A stretch of DNA of 64,000 nt from Actinacidiphila guanduensis (GTDB lineage Bacteria; Actinomycetota; Actinomycetes; Streptomycetales; Streptomycetaceae). The notes beneath the pieces are model-generated. The model was given only the letters and a program-made list of their open reading frames with translations. It made no database searches and was not told the DNA's origin. Positions 17,446 through 26,400 of the stretch are shown in pieces. Numbering within the stretch: position 1 is the first letter of the stretch; the number at the start of each line of letters is the position of its first letter. The position numbers were made by a program, and so were the translations under genes. Location: assembly GCF_900103985.1 (NCBI RefSeq), contig NZ_FNIE01000027.1:1-64000 (forward strand). Reading direction: 5' to 3'.

Positions 17446-17487
17446 GCCGGAGGGTGGCGGGCGCCTGCGCCACCGCCACCCTCCGGC
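17446..17487. terminator. Strong bidirectional hairpin between convergent genes
   Basis: A perfect 15-bp inverted repeat (17446-17460 with 17473-17487) with a 12-bp loop begins 5 bp after the oxidoreductase stop. It lies between convergent genes and can end transcription from both sides. Confidence 0.8.
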
Positions 17488-17582
17488 ACCGTCCGGGGTG
17501 TTACACCGCGACGGGCGACCGGATCGGTCACGTCGCCGCTTCCTGTGTCCTCCTGCTCCTTCCTCTTCTTGGCTCGTCGGCG

Positions 17583-18860
17583 TCAGGAGGAGCGCGTGAC
17601 CGGCGCCAGCCATGCCAGCGCGGCGGTGACGAGCGCGCGGACGCCTGTGTCGAGCGTCGGCTGGAGCACGGGAGCGAAGCGGGGGCTGTGGTTGACCGGG
17701 ATGTCCTGGGCAACGGTTCCGGCCCGCTCGGCCGCCGCGTAGGCATCGGGGTCCGTCCCGCCGATCACCCAGAAGGTGGAGGGAGCGCCGAGCGCGCGCG
17801 GGATGTCGCTGAAGTCGTCGCTGGGGGTGAGGGAGTCGGCGGTCCCGGCCGCGTCGCCGAAGTGCCAGCCGAACGCGGCCGCGACCCGTTCGGTCACCTC
17901 GGAGTCGTTGACTGTCAGGGGGAAAGATGACAGACGCTCGATCTCCGGCTCGCGGGGCGCGCGCGAAGCCTGGCACTCGGCCCGCACCATCCGCCCGATC
18001 GCCTCGATGACACGGGTGCGTACATCCTCGTCGAAGGTCCACACGTTGATCAGCAACTCGGCGGCATCGGGGATGATGTTCGCTCCCTCACCGGCACGGA
18101 TGCTGCCCACGGTGACCACGGCCCGGTCCGCAGCAGCGATTTCGCGTGCGACGATCGTCTGCAGCCGCAGGACGACCATGGCGGCCAGCACCACGGGGTC
18201 GACCGCCGCCTCGGGCTGTGAACCGTGAGCGCCGCGGCCGTGCAGCACCACCCGCAGGGTGTCCGCGGCCGCAAGGAAGAGTCCAGGTCGGATGCCCACG
18301 TAGCTGGCCGGAGCATGGAAGACGTGCTGGGCCAGCGCGACATCGGGCCTTGGTATCAGTTCGGCAAGCCCATCGGCGACCATGGCCCGTGCCCCGGCGC
18401 CGTTCTCCTCGGAGGGCTGGAACAACACGACAAGGGTGCCCTGCCAGACATCCGGCGTCTGCGCCAGCAGCCGAGCCGCTCCCAGCAGACACGCCATGTG
18501 GACGTCGTGACCACAGGCGTGCATCGCGGCCTGCGTGCCACCCTCGGAGCCGGTAACCCGTGACGCGTACGCCAGGCCGGTCTGCTCCCGGATCGGCAGC
18601 GCGTCGAGTTCCGCACGCAACAACACCACGTGGCCGTCGCCATTGGCAAGCACACCGACCACCCCCGTCCCACCGATTCCGCCGGTGACCGAGAAGCCCC
18701 ACCCTCGCAGGTGCTCGGCGAGCAGCGACGACGTCCGCCGCTCCCCGAAGCCGAGTTCGGGATGGGAATGCAGGTCCCGGTACCAATCCTCCACGTCGCT
18801 GCGGATTCCCGAGAGGCCGGCAAGCACATCGGGGACGGTCGACGCTGCTTCGTCGGACAC
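17583..18860 (-). CDS. M20-family amidohydrolase (hippurate/acyl-amino-acid hydrolase type)
   Basis: A 425-residue cytoplasmic metal-dependent amidohydrolase that cleaves N-acyl amino acids. The GTG at 18860 follows AGGAGA. Family marks are RDLHSHPELGFGE, LLRAELDALPI, MHACGHDVHMACLLGAA (metal ligands), FQPSEENGAGA and the dimerisation domain after GRGAHGSQPEAAVDPV. The metal-bridging Glu pair lies in PSEENG. The substrate cannot be assigned. It is followed by nothing in the same direction, and the alpha/beta hydrolase gene lies 90 bp upstream in the same orientation, so the two may once have formed an operon now cut from its promoter by the IS701 element. Confidence 0.92.
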   Translation of the reverse strand: MSDEAASTVPDVLAGLSGIRSDVEDWYRDLHSHPELGFGERRTSSLLAEHLRGWGFSVTGGIGGTGVVGVLANGDGHVVLLRAELDALPIREQTGLAYASRVTGSEGGTQAAMHACGHDVHMACLLGAARLLAQTPDVWQGTLVVLFQPSEENGAGARAMVADGLAELIPRPDVALAQHVFHAPASYVGIRPGLFLAAADTLRVVLHGRGAHGSQPEAAVDPVVLAAMVVLRLQTIVAREIAAADRAVVTVGSIRAGEGANIIPDAAELLINVWTFDEDVRTRVIEAIGRMVRAECQASRAPREPEIERLSSFPLTVNDSEVTERVAAAFGWHFGDAAGTADSLTPSDDFSDIPRALGAPSTFWVIGGTDPDAYAAAERAGTVAQDIPVNHSPRFAPVLQPTLDTGVRALVTAALAWLAPVTRSS

Positions 18861-18950
18861 GGGGATACGCTCTCCTCTGCTCGCCGCCGCGCGGCGCCAC
18901 CGTCTACAGGCGGCCGGGCGGCCGGGTTATCGGTTGGGCAGGCGGCCGGG

Positions 18951-19808
18951 CTACGGCAGATCGCGGACGAACGAGTCCAGCAGATCCGCGAGAGATTCGG
19001 GACGGTCGACCTGGATCGCGTGGCCGGCGCCAGGGACGACTTGGACCGCACCACGCCACAGGACCGGAACGGTCAGCGCGTCCAGGTAGGCGCGATTGAC
19101 GAACTGCTCCTCTTCCCCATGCAGAACGGCCAAGGGGCGATCGAGGCTCGCGACGAGGGCTACCTCGTCCGCGAAGCGCCCCTCTGCGATGCTGCGGGCG
19201 ATGCCGGCGCGGACAGCAGGGTCGGTGGCGAGAATGTCCTCGACCAGGGGATCCAGGGAAACCGCGGACCCCGGGGCCAAGAGGCCGGCGGCGTAGGTAC
19301 GGGCTTCCTCGCGGGTGATCGTCTCCTGGAAACCGATACCGAGCGGCGAGTCTGCCAGGTACGCCTCCGCAAACGACGAGCCATCCCGCACGGGAGGGGT
19401 CCCGAACACGGCAAAGCCGACCGCCGCGTCACCGAGTGCGTCGGCGGCCTCCAGTATCGCGTGACCCCCCAGACTCAATCCGACCAGCACCACGTCCCGC
19501 AGGCCCTCCTCCCGGACGAATCCGGCCACTGCCGCGGCGAAGCCCGGCACCGAGTACGCGTCCGGCCCTGCCGCAGGCGGAGGAGTGTCGCCGTGGCCGG
19601 GCAGATCAAGGGCCAGGCACCGGTATCGCGCACCGAACGGACCGTCGATCAGTGCCTGCCAGACGCGCGACGACGAGGAGTTGCCGTGCACCAGCACCAC
19701 CGGCCGGCCCTCACCTTCGCCGCGACGGACCGGACCCAGCGCCCTGCGCGAATTCAGTATGTGACTAATACTCCAGCTGTAGATCGCGATCTTGCTGTCT
19801 TGTGCCAT
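18951..19808 (-). CDS. Alpha/beta hydrolase whose 5' end was replaced by an IS701 insertion
   Basis: A 285-residue alpha/beta-fold hydrolase as now readable. The oxyanion region is LVHGNSSSSR, the nucleophile elbow GLSLGGH, and the C-terminal His is in GAGHAIQVD. Its present start (ATG 19808) and first 13-14 codons lie inside the IS701 element. Removing the element and one copy of the CTAA duplication restores ATG-GAG-TTT-AGT-CAC, giving MEFSHILNSRRALG with the original ATG at 22600. The reaction is unknown; esterase, epoxide hydrolase or haloperoxidase-like activity is possible. The new N terminus may still allow folding because it precedes the core, but the original promoter is 2.8 kb away. 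Confidence 0.88.
   Translation of the reverse strand: MAQDSKIAIYSWSISHILNSRRALGPVRRGEGEGRPVVLVHGNSSSSRVWQALIDGPFGARYRCLALDLPGHGDTPPPAAGPDAYSVPGFAAAVAGFVREEGLRDVVLVGLSLGGHAILEAADALGDAAVGFAVFGTPPVRDGSSFAEAYLADSPLGIGFQETITREEARTYAAGLLAPGSAVSLDPLVEDILATDPAVRAGIARSIAEGRFADEVALVASLDRPLAVLHGEEEQFVNRAYLDALTVPVLWRGAVQVVPGAGHAIQVDRPESLADLLDSFVRDLP
19765..19768. repeat. Target site duplication, left copy (CTAA)
   Basis: CTAA directly abuts the left terminal repeat; the same four bases abut the right one at 22590-22593. IS701-family elements generate 4-bp YTAR duplications, so this fits. Confidence 0.85.
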
Positions 19809-19840
19809 CGCGCCTTGAGCGGATGCCGCAGACCTTGCAT

Positions 19841-19853
19841 CATCGAAGTTTGA
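19841..19853. repeat. 13-bp inverted repeat flanking the VOC gene (left)
   Basis: CATCGAAGTTTGA here is the exact reverse complement of 20292-20304. The two copies bracket the VOC-family gene and a total of 464 bp. They may be ends of a small cassette or remnants of an earlier insertion. No target duplication could be made out. Confidence 0.7.
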
Positions 19854-19898
19854 TGTCCGCTGGTCACGGCCGCTGCTGAGTCCTGAGAGGATCGGGAC

Positions 19899-20288
19899 AT
19901 GGCGGACTCATCTATGCAGATCAATGCCCTCATCGTCGATGCCGCAGACCCCGAGCGGCTCGCTGCCTTCTGGTCCGAACTGCTCGGCAGGCCGGTCATG
20001 GGCCGTACGGGCCCATACGTCTGGCTTCGGCGGGAGAACGAGCTGGGTCTGGGCTTTCAGCGGACTGCCGAACCCAAGTCGGTTAAGAACCGGATGCACT
20101 TCGACGTGACCTCTCCCGATCCCGCCGCCGAGCAGCAACGGATCGAGACGCTCGGCGGGCGCAGGCTGGAGCAGTACGCCGACGGCGGGTTCCTGGTGAT
20201 GGCGGACCCCGAGGGCAATGAGTTCTGCATCATCCCTGAGGGCCCCTTCGAGCTCGACGACGAGGGGCGCGCGAACTACCTCGGCTGA
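19899..20288 (+). CDS. VOC-family (glyoxalase/bleomycin-resistance fold) passenger protein
   Basis: A 129-residue single VOC-fold protein of the glyoxalase-like type common in actinobacteria. Seen: INALIVDAADPERLAAFWSELLG at the N terminus (beta-alpha start), VWLRRENELGLGFQ, MHFDVTSPDPAAEQQRIE and the final strand FLVMADPEGNEFCIIPE. Positions usually holding metal ligands show His in MHFDV and Glu in NEFCI. Proteins of this group range from lactoylglutathione-type enzymes to antibiotic-binding proteins, so activity is not assignable. It lies within the IS701 element between 13-bp inverted repeats and reads in the same direction as the transposase, which makes it a passenger gene. Confidence 0.88.
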   Translation: MADSSMQINALIVDAADPERLAAFWSELLGRPVMGRTGPYVWLRRENELGLGFQRTAEPKSVKNRMHFDVTSPDPAAEQQRIETLGGRRLEQYADGGFLVMADPEGNEFCIIPEGPFELDDEGRANYLG

Positions 20289-20291
20289 TGG

Positions 20292-20304
20292 TCAAACTTC
20301 GATG
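20292..20304. repeat. 13-bp inverted repeat flanking the VOC gene (right)
   Basis: TCAAACTTCGATG, exact reverse complement of 19841-19853, starting 4 bp after the VOC stop codon. Confidence 0.7.
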
Positions 20305-20359
20305 GCGCAGGACGAGGCCCGGTCGGTGAACGGGCACGGCCGCCGTTGATCATCGGTGT

Positions 20360-21649
20360 GTGAAGACAGAAGATCAGACGGCGGCCGCGGGCCACACCAT
20401 AGATCCCGGCCGCTGGCAGGATACGTTCGAGGTTCTGATGGGCCGCCTCGCGGGACGGTTCGTCCGGGTGGAACCACGGCGCCGGGCACGGGCATTCGTG
20501 CTCGGGTTGCTGTCCGACCTGCCACGCAAGAACTGCTGGACGCTCGCCGAGCACGTCGGAGACGCGAACCCGTACGGCTTGCAGCACCTGCTGTCGAGGG
20601 CCAAGTGGGACGCCGACGCGGTACGCGACGACATCCGCGGCTTCGTCGTCGGGCAACTGCACGACACCACGGCGGTGCTGGTCGTCGACGAGACCGGTGA
20701 CCTCAAGAAGGGCGCCGCCACGGTCGGTGTGCAGCGCCAGTACACTGGAACCGCAGGACGCATCGAGAACAGCCAGGTCGCCGTCTATCTCGCCTACTCC
20801 ACCCGGCGCGGACACGCGGCGATCGACCGGGAATTGTATGTCCCCCGTTCCTGGACCGAGGACCCGGCCCGCTGCCAGGCCGCCGGGATACCCGACACTG
20901 TCAGCTTTGCCACGAAGCCCGCACTCGCCGCTCGCATGATCGGCCGCGCCCTGGACGCTGGCGTTCCCGCATCCTGGGTAGCCGGCGACGAAGTCTACGG
21001 GGGCAACCCGCACCTGCGGACCGCACTCGAGCAACGGCAAGTCGGTTACGTACTCGCCGTTGCACGTGACCACCAGATCGCCACCCGCGCAGGCAAGTTC
21101 CGCGCCGACACCCTGGTCAAGAGGCTGCCGAGGCGGGCCTGGCAGAAACTCTCCGCCGGAGCAGGGACCAAGGGCCATCGCTATTACGACTGGGCCCTGG
21201 TCGACATCGCCGACGACCGGCCCGGCCACCACCAGCTGCTCGTGCGCCGCAACAGGCGCACCGGTGAACTGGCCTTCTATCGCTGCTATTCGGCCACCCA
21301 GGTATCGCTGTCCACTCTGGTGCAGGTCGCCGGACGCAGATGGACCGTTGAGGAGACCTTCCAGTCCGGCAAGGGCCTGGCCGGACTGGACGAACACCAG
21401 GTCAGACGCTGGACATCCTGGCACCGCTGGGTCACTCTCGCGATGCTCGCCCATGCCTTCCTCGCCGTCGTCCGCGCCGACGAACACGCGCGCCGCCCCG
21501 GACCGGACGAGCTGATACCGCTCACCTGCAACGAGATCCAGCGCCTGTTCAACGCACTTGTCGTCCGGCCCATGCACGACGTGGCGCACCGGCTCCGCTG
21601 GTCCGCCTGGCGACGCCGCCACCAGGCCCGAGCCCAGACCAGCCACTGA
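20360..21649 (+). CDS. IS701-family transposase
   Basis: A 429-residue DDE transposase, full length for the family, starting at GTG 20360. The acidic triad is visible in VLVVDETGDLKKG, WVAGDEVYGGN and WTVEETFQSGKGLAGLDEHQ; the last stretch with its Lys is typical of IS701. No internal stop or frameshift. It can mobilise the whole 2.8-kb unit if the terminal repeats are functional. The stop codon is immediately followed by the nested IS5-type element, so the 3' untranslated part of the original element is displaced. Confidence 0.94.
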   Translation: MKTEDQTAAAGHTIDPGRWQDTFEVLMGRLAGRFVRVEPRRRARAFVLGLLSDLPRKNCWTLAEHVGDANPYGLQHLLSRAKWDADAVRDDIRGFVVGQLHDTTAVLVVDETGDLKKGAATVGVQRQYTGTAGRIENSQVAVYLAYSTRRGHAAIDRELYVPRSWTEDPARCQAAGIPDTVSFATKPALAARMIGRALDAGVPASWVAGDEVYGGNPHLRTALEQRQVGYVLAVARDHQIATRAGKFRADTLVKRLPRRAWQKLSAGAGTKGHRYYDWALVDIADDRPGHHQLLVRRNRRTGELAFYRCYSATQVSLSTLVQVAGRRWTVEETFQSGKGLAGLDEHQVRRWTSWHRWVTLAMLAHAFLAVVRADEHARRPGPDELIPLTCNEIQRLFNALVVRPMHDVAHRLRWSAWRRRHQARAQTSH

Positions 21650-22482
21650 GCCTTTTCCATCATGGGTTTGAGCTGGCCAGGTGCAGGGTGAGGACGGCTT
21701 GGACGATGCTGGTGATCCGGGTGGTGGAGCAGCGGAGTTTGCGCAAGAGTCGCCAGTTCTTGAGGGTCGCCATGGCCTGCTCGACGAGGGCGCGGATCTT
21801 CGCGTGGGACCGGTTCACCGCCTGCTGACCGGCAGAGAGGGTCTCCCATCGTCCCCAGTACGGGATGCGGACGGTTCCGCCGGCGCCGCGGTAGCCCTTG
21901 TCGGCCCAGCAGGGGATGTCGGCCTGGGTGAGGGCGTCGATGATGCCGTGTTCGCGGGCTGCCCGGATGTCGTGGACGGCGCCGGGCAGGGCCGGTGAGG
22001 CCCACAGCAGTCGGCCGGACGGATCGGTGAGGACCTGCACGTTCATGCCGTGTTTCTTGTGCTTCCCGGAGTAGAAGGGCCGGTCCGTGGCGACGCGGTC
22101 GATGGGCAGGAGCGTGCCGTCCAGGAGGACGAACGCCTTCGTCGAGGCGGCGCGGACGGCATCGGCCAGGGTGGGTCCCAGGGCGGCCAGGAGGTCCACG
22201 GCCTCGGTGACGTAGCGGTATGCCGTCGTGGTCCCGACTTCGAACCCGGCCGCGAGCTGGGCATACGGATGGCCGTTGCGGAGATGGACGAGAGTGAGCA
22301 GAGCCTGGCGGCCCGCGCTCAGACGCCGCCAGCGGGTACCGAGCTCCCGACGGCGCTGACGAAGCTTGGCGGACAGGAAGCGCAGGGCAGAACTGGACAC
22401 ATCGACACCCGACGGGTAGACAAGCACACGAAGCCTCTGGTGGAGACGGATTTCTTGGTCGAAAACCCATCTACCAGGGGCT
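21650..22482. mobile_element. IS5-type element nested in the IS701 unit
   Basis: An opposite-strand transposase gene is bracketed by short inverted repeats whose solid core is ATGGGTTT (21662-21669 and its complement at 22463-22470). Weaker matching AGCC/GGCT ends suggest outer limits near 21650 and 22482; each limit is uncertain by about a dozen bases. No target duplication was resolved. Its insertion point is just after the IS701 transposase stop, leaving that gene intact. Confidence 0.7.
21660..22427 (-). CDS. IS5-type transposase (DDE_4 group)
   Basis: A 255-residue transposase starting at GTG 22427 with GAGG upstream. An N-terminal helical/HTH region (HLRNGHPYAQLAAGFEVGTTTAYRY) precedes a DDE core: FVLLDGTLLPIDRV (Asp), FYSGKHKKHGMNVQV, ADKGYRGAGG (Asp) and KIRALVEQAMATLKNWRLL (Glu). 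It is complete with no frameshift. The stop codon overlaps the terminal repeat core, as often seen in compact elements. Confidence 0.93.
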   Translation of the reverse strand: MLVYPSGVDVSSSALRFLSAKLRQRRRELGTRWRRLSAGRQALLTLVHLRNGHPYAQLAAGFEVGTTTAYRYVTEAVDLLAALGPTLADAVRAASTKAFVLLDGTLLPIDRVATDRPFYSGKHKKHGMNVQVLTDPSGRLLWASPALPGAVHDIRAAREHGIIDALTQADIPCWADKGYRGAGGTVRIPYWGRWETLSAGQQAVNRSHAKIRALVEQAMATLKNWRLLRKLRCSTTRITSIVQAVLTLHLASSNP

Positions 22483-22589
22483 TCGCCACGTTGTCACCCC
22501 AACTGCACACCGACACGGGCAGGTTGGAAAACGCTCACTACCAGCAACAAGCCGCTCAGGCATGAAGATCGCAATCTACAGCTGGAGTA

Positions 22590-22593
22590 CTAA
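22590..22593. repeat. Target site duplication, right copy (CTAA)
   Basis: Second copy of the four-base duplication made by the IS701 insertion. Downstream at 22598-22600 is the complement of the original ATG of the alpha/beta hydrolase. The 22601-22809 stretch beyond should contain the original promoter and shows no gene. Confidence 0.85.
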
Positions 22594-22809
22594 ACTCCAT
22601 TCGGATACAGCGCACAGGTACTGCTGCAAACGTTGGCGGCGATTTCCCACTCTGCGCGGCCGCGTCAAGCTGTGCGGCCGCAATGGCGCGATGGGTCTGC
22701 CGGCGCTCGGGAACCCGTCGGTCGCGCCCGGTCCGGCGCCGTCCGCGAACGGAGCTCGCTCGAGCGGCAGTGGCGAGGGCCGGGGCCCGGCTCGTCGTCC
22801 GTGAGCGGA

Positions 22810-23256
22810 CTACTGGAAGTCGCAGCCCGGGTTGGGGGCGTCCTCCGACAGCGGCGCGCCGTGCGGCAGGACGTACAGCACGTCCAGGACGACCGGCACT
22901 GTGCCGAGGTTGCGGCCGATGTGGACGTGGTTGTCCCCGGACGGCTCGGTCAGCGTACTGCTGGCCCGGTACACGCCGTCCGACTGGCACGCAGAGTCGA
23001 AGTGGCTCAGCGTGCCCTTGGCGACGAACCCGTAAAGGGTGCCGTCGTGGAAGTGCCAGCCTGTGCTCTGCCCCGGCGGAATCGTGATCTCCCGCAGAAT
23101 GTAATCCACACCGCCGACAGTCGTCTGGCTGAGGATCGTGCCGCTCACTCCCGGTCCGGCCGGTGTCGCCGCCGCGGTGCCGACACCGATCATGGCTGCA
23201 GCAGCCGTCATGGCAGCCATGACGCCTATACGCCGGTGCTTCCGACCGATAACCAT
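22810..23256 (-). CDS. Secreted cupin-domain protein
   Basis: A 148-residue protein with a signal peptide (VIGRKHRRIGVMAAMTAAAAMIGVGTAAA, cleavage near ATA-A or AAA-T) and one cupin barrel. The first cupin motif is recognisable as GWHFHDGTLYGFVAKG (two His), the second as VHIGRNLGTVPVVLDV. The ATG at 23256 has TAAGGGG upstream, overlapping the stop of the 62-aa gene 9 bp away, so the two are co-translated. Function is unknown; metal or small-ligand binding outside the membrane is inferred. Its place at the end of the toxin operon raises the possibility of a helper or protective role, without direct support. Confidence 0.82.
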   Translation of the reverse strand: MVIGRKHRRIGVMAAMTAAAAMIGVGTAAATPAGPGVSGTILSQTTVGGVDYILREITIPPGQSTGWHFHDGTLYGFVAKGTLSHFDSACQSDGVYRASSTLTEPSGDNHVHIGRNLGTVPVVLDVLYVLPHGAPLSEDAPNPGCDFQ

Positions 23257-23265
23257 TTGAACCCC

Positions 23266-23454
23266 TTACAACGAACGACAATGAACGATAGTGGTCCACT
23301 CCGCCGGCAGGCGATCGAACGGACCGGATATTCTGATGGCAAACGCAACCGACGCGCCTGCCGCCAGACCGACCAGTGCGAAGGCGACAGCACCACCAAC
23401 TGCGATCGTTCCTATCCTGATTAGCAAATCGCGAAACCATCTGGTTTTTACCAC
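23266..23454 (-). CDS. 62-aa membrane protein coupled to the giant toxin-like gene
   Basis: The GTG at 23454 lies 6 bp after the stop of the 3045-aa gene and the stop is 9 bp from the cupin start, so the three genes form one tight transcript. The protein has a basic start (VVKTRWFRDLLIR) and a long hydrophobic segment (TIAVGGAVAFALVGLAAGAS) with one or at most two helices, then a short polar tail. It matches no family known to me. Position directly behind a polymorphic-toxin-like gene makes it a candidate immunity or anchoring protein; this is inference only. Confidence 0.6.
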   Translation of the reverse strand: MVKTRWFRDLLIRIGTIAVGGAVAFALVGLAAGASVAFAIRISGPFDRLPAEWTTIVHCRSL

Positions 23455-23460
23455 TCGCCA

Positions 23461-26400
23461 TCAGAATGGGCGATACGTACCCCATGCCGGATTTATCGAT
23501 TGGCCACGCTCCCTCCCCTGCTGAATCCCCTCCGGAGAGGCCACGACCACCCCCCCTGAGTTTATACCCCAAGGGGTGCCAGGAGTGCCGGTAGCACTGG
23601 AGGAAGGGATCCCCTCAAAAGGCGGAAGATAGATGCTTCCCCGCTCAGAATGAAGTTGCGCTCGGTGTCGGTGAACCACATCTTTCGCTCTCAAATTATC
23701 CATGGACTGCCGCTCCACATGGTTGACGAGAATCTTTTCGATCCCTTGCGCCATCAATCGATTGATTTCCGTCATCATGGCCTCATGACTATTCAGCAAC
23801 GCTTGCGTATTTTTCGACTCGTCATCCGATGGCATCCTTCTGATGGAATCGACGGTGTTCTGCCTGTGGGCCGGAATAATCTCTCGCTCAAAGAACCTCT
23901 CCCCGTTCCACTCCCATACGTGAAATACCACCTCTCGAACCAGACCACTTTCAATATTCCGGCGTATGATCGGCCATTCGAGCGTCGTCAGTACACTTTT
24001 GTCGTTGATTCCGCTCAAAATATCCGCCCTCACCGTTCCGCGCAAATTCCCCACGTAACGACTCGAAAGCTTCTCCCACAAATGCCATAGGGCAGGATTC
24101 GGGCGCCCTGCCGCCAAACTCAGGCCATTAAAAAGGTAGCCGCCTATTGTGCCTTCCAAGTAGGTGCCATCGTGGATTATCGAATCCTTCTCGGTATGCC
24201 AGGTGTTGAGTTTCGACCAGATGTGTCCATGACGGACCGCCCTGCCGGCCTCGGTACCGAGCCTGGACCACCAGGCATTCGTTCCATCAAACGGGTTCCT
24301 GGCATACCATCTGTACGATACTTCCATTCCCCGGAAAACATCAATCCGATCGAGCATCTTGTCGATAGCATATTCATTGACCTTCACGCGGCGGAGATTG
24401 ACAAATTCCTCCATGTTGACCAGGACATCATTCAAAGCCAGTCGGAACTGCTCATCCTGCCGCAAGAACGGGAATTCTCTGACGCGATTGCGGAGCGATT
24501 CTCGCGCGCGGTGGAAGGTCGCCTGCGCTTCGGCTCCAGGATTTCCACCCATGGGCCCGGCATACTTTCTTCCTGCAAGAACCGTATTTTCAACGAGTTT
24601 CTTCTGGTCTTCCAGCGATCTCGTTCGCTCCTTTTCACTCAAACCGGAATATGCGAGTTTGATAACCCCGTCCATGGTTCCAAGTTCTTCCGGAATCTCA
24701 CGCCTTACCAGGAAGAGCAGCTGCTGAGCGTCGGCCGGGGCATCGCGCTCAAACTTCTGCCATTCCTCGAACAGTGGGTGCTCCGGATCGTCCTGTGTCA
24801 TGGCCTGTAGTGCTTCGGAGCGCCTACTGCCAGGAATATTCGCCAGCCACTCCAATACTGTCGCCGGGTCCTGTCGACCTGGATACGGCATGTCCACCGT
24901 GGTAGGGGGCGTCACATCATCCGCCCCCGCCATGACGCGGGCGATCAAGTCGCTCAAATCAGGGCCGGTATCAGGGCGCGATGAGGCGTGGTCCGATTCG
25001 GACTCGGCTCGGAGCGAAGCTGTTCGGTCCCCCTCTGAGGAGTGGAGTTCGCGGTAGAGGCCATCACCGGGAACGCGGAAATAGCGAGCAAGGTCGACGG
25101 CGAGATGAAATCCCTGGGCTTCGTCCGACGTGCTCATCACGTCGGCAACAAGGTGGATCATGGTGTTAAGGGCGTCCTGCTGGTCTCGCGGAAGCTCCGG
25201 AAATATTCTCCTCAGGTCGTTGTGCACCGTTGTTGCAGCGACCGCATCAGTGGCGCGCGAGACATGGAAGTCACGGTCACCTGCGTCCATTGACTGCAGT
25301 CGGTCGTTTGCGTCCTTGGTCTGGCTTAGCCAATAGGATGATTCCCATGGCCGCTCGGGGCGGGAGAACGCCGAATGGCTGGCGACGCTCCAGGCAATCC
25401 GGTTTATTCGCTGCGGACGTGTCAGGGCACCGTCTACATCCCATTCATCCATCACAGCTGTGACAGCGTCCCGCGCACGGCTGAAGGGTGTGTCCGAAGC
25501 CTTCTCCCGTCGACGTTCCCTCGATTCGTCAACGTTCATCCCGCCATTTATCGACTCCCTCGACTGCGGGTCATCCTGTCCCCTTTCTGCCGCTGCCGAC
25601 CGATCGGCCGACGTGTCGTGGTACGAGTTGGGATGCGCCGTCTCGTCCGCTGCCGTCGTGGTGGATGGATCAGGATCAATCAAAATCCTTTGAGCGTCGG
25701 ACAGGTGATCATCAGAATTTCTGATTTCGTGCACGTCTTCGGCAATTTCCGTCGACTGCCGATCCTCTGCTGCATCGGGCACCTCGAAGACGGTTTGCAG
25801 CCCGGTCCTGTCGCCGGCTTGCGAACGAGGTCCGCCAGGACGCCTACGTCCGGCTCCTGCGGGAACGGCAGCGGTCTCAGCATCCCTGGTGACACCCGTA
25901 GGACGCCGAGGACGAGGGCCATTGGGGGCAGAACGACGCAGTCGGCCCGTGGCGTGTAGATCTTCGACGCCACGCCCGGCTTCGCTCGGACCACCATCAG
26001 CGTCCTTTCCGCCCAGGACACCGCTCCCGCGTCCCGCTCCGGGGTGACCGCCCGGAGGACCGTCTGCCGGTCGGCCGGGCGACGGGAGCGTAGTACTGGG
26101 ATCGGTCTGGACGGAGTCTGCCGCAGCGACTTCGGAGTCTTCTCCGAGCGGGTCTGCGATGTCCGCGTCCGCCCGGCTCAACATGTCCTTGAACTTGTCC
26201 GGAGTGATTCCTTGACGGCGGCTGCGCCGCAGGGCGGCCGCCTCGGGATCCGGGCGTATGTGCAGGATGTAATCCGGATTACGCTGGCCGAACTCGGCGG
26301 CTACCTGCATATCGGCGTCCGCTACCCCCAGCCGGCGCTGTTCCTCGGGTGTCATGGGTCGAGGATCCGCCCAATGGATACCGGTGCCGGAATACCTCTC

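Larger units (their letters stand above)
19769..22589. mobile_element. IS701-family element with passenger VOC gene and nested IS5-type element
   Basis: A 2821-bp unit bounded by 25-bp terminal inverted repeats (19769-19793 and 22565-22589, 24 of 25 matching, beginning TACTCCAGCTGTAGAT) and CTAA target duplications. Excision in silico restores the reading frame of the alpha/beta hydrolase. Inside are a VOC-family gene flanked by 13-bp inverted repeats, the IS701 transposase and an opposite-strand IS5-type element. Subtracting the last two insertions leaves about 1.5 kb, the usual size of an IS701 element, which supports a nested history. Confidence 0.88.

Noticed and set aside
15338..17599. 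A 753-codon frame overlapping the oxidoreductase gene on the same strand
   Set aside because: Its translation is dominated by Arg, Pro, His and Gly, and the molybdopterin motifs are in the other frame.
22430..22484. Stem-loop with AAGCC...GGCTT arms as a terminator
   Set aside because: The arms coincide with the outer part of the IS5-type right end and have a 31-bp loop, so they are better seen as transposon-end sequence.
22556..23572. A 338-codon minus-strand frame overlapping the cupin and 62-aa genes
   Set aside because: Its translation is Arg/Gly-rich without family features, and the signal peptide, cupin motifs and membrane helix are all in other frames.
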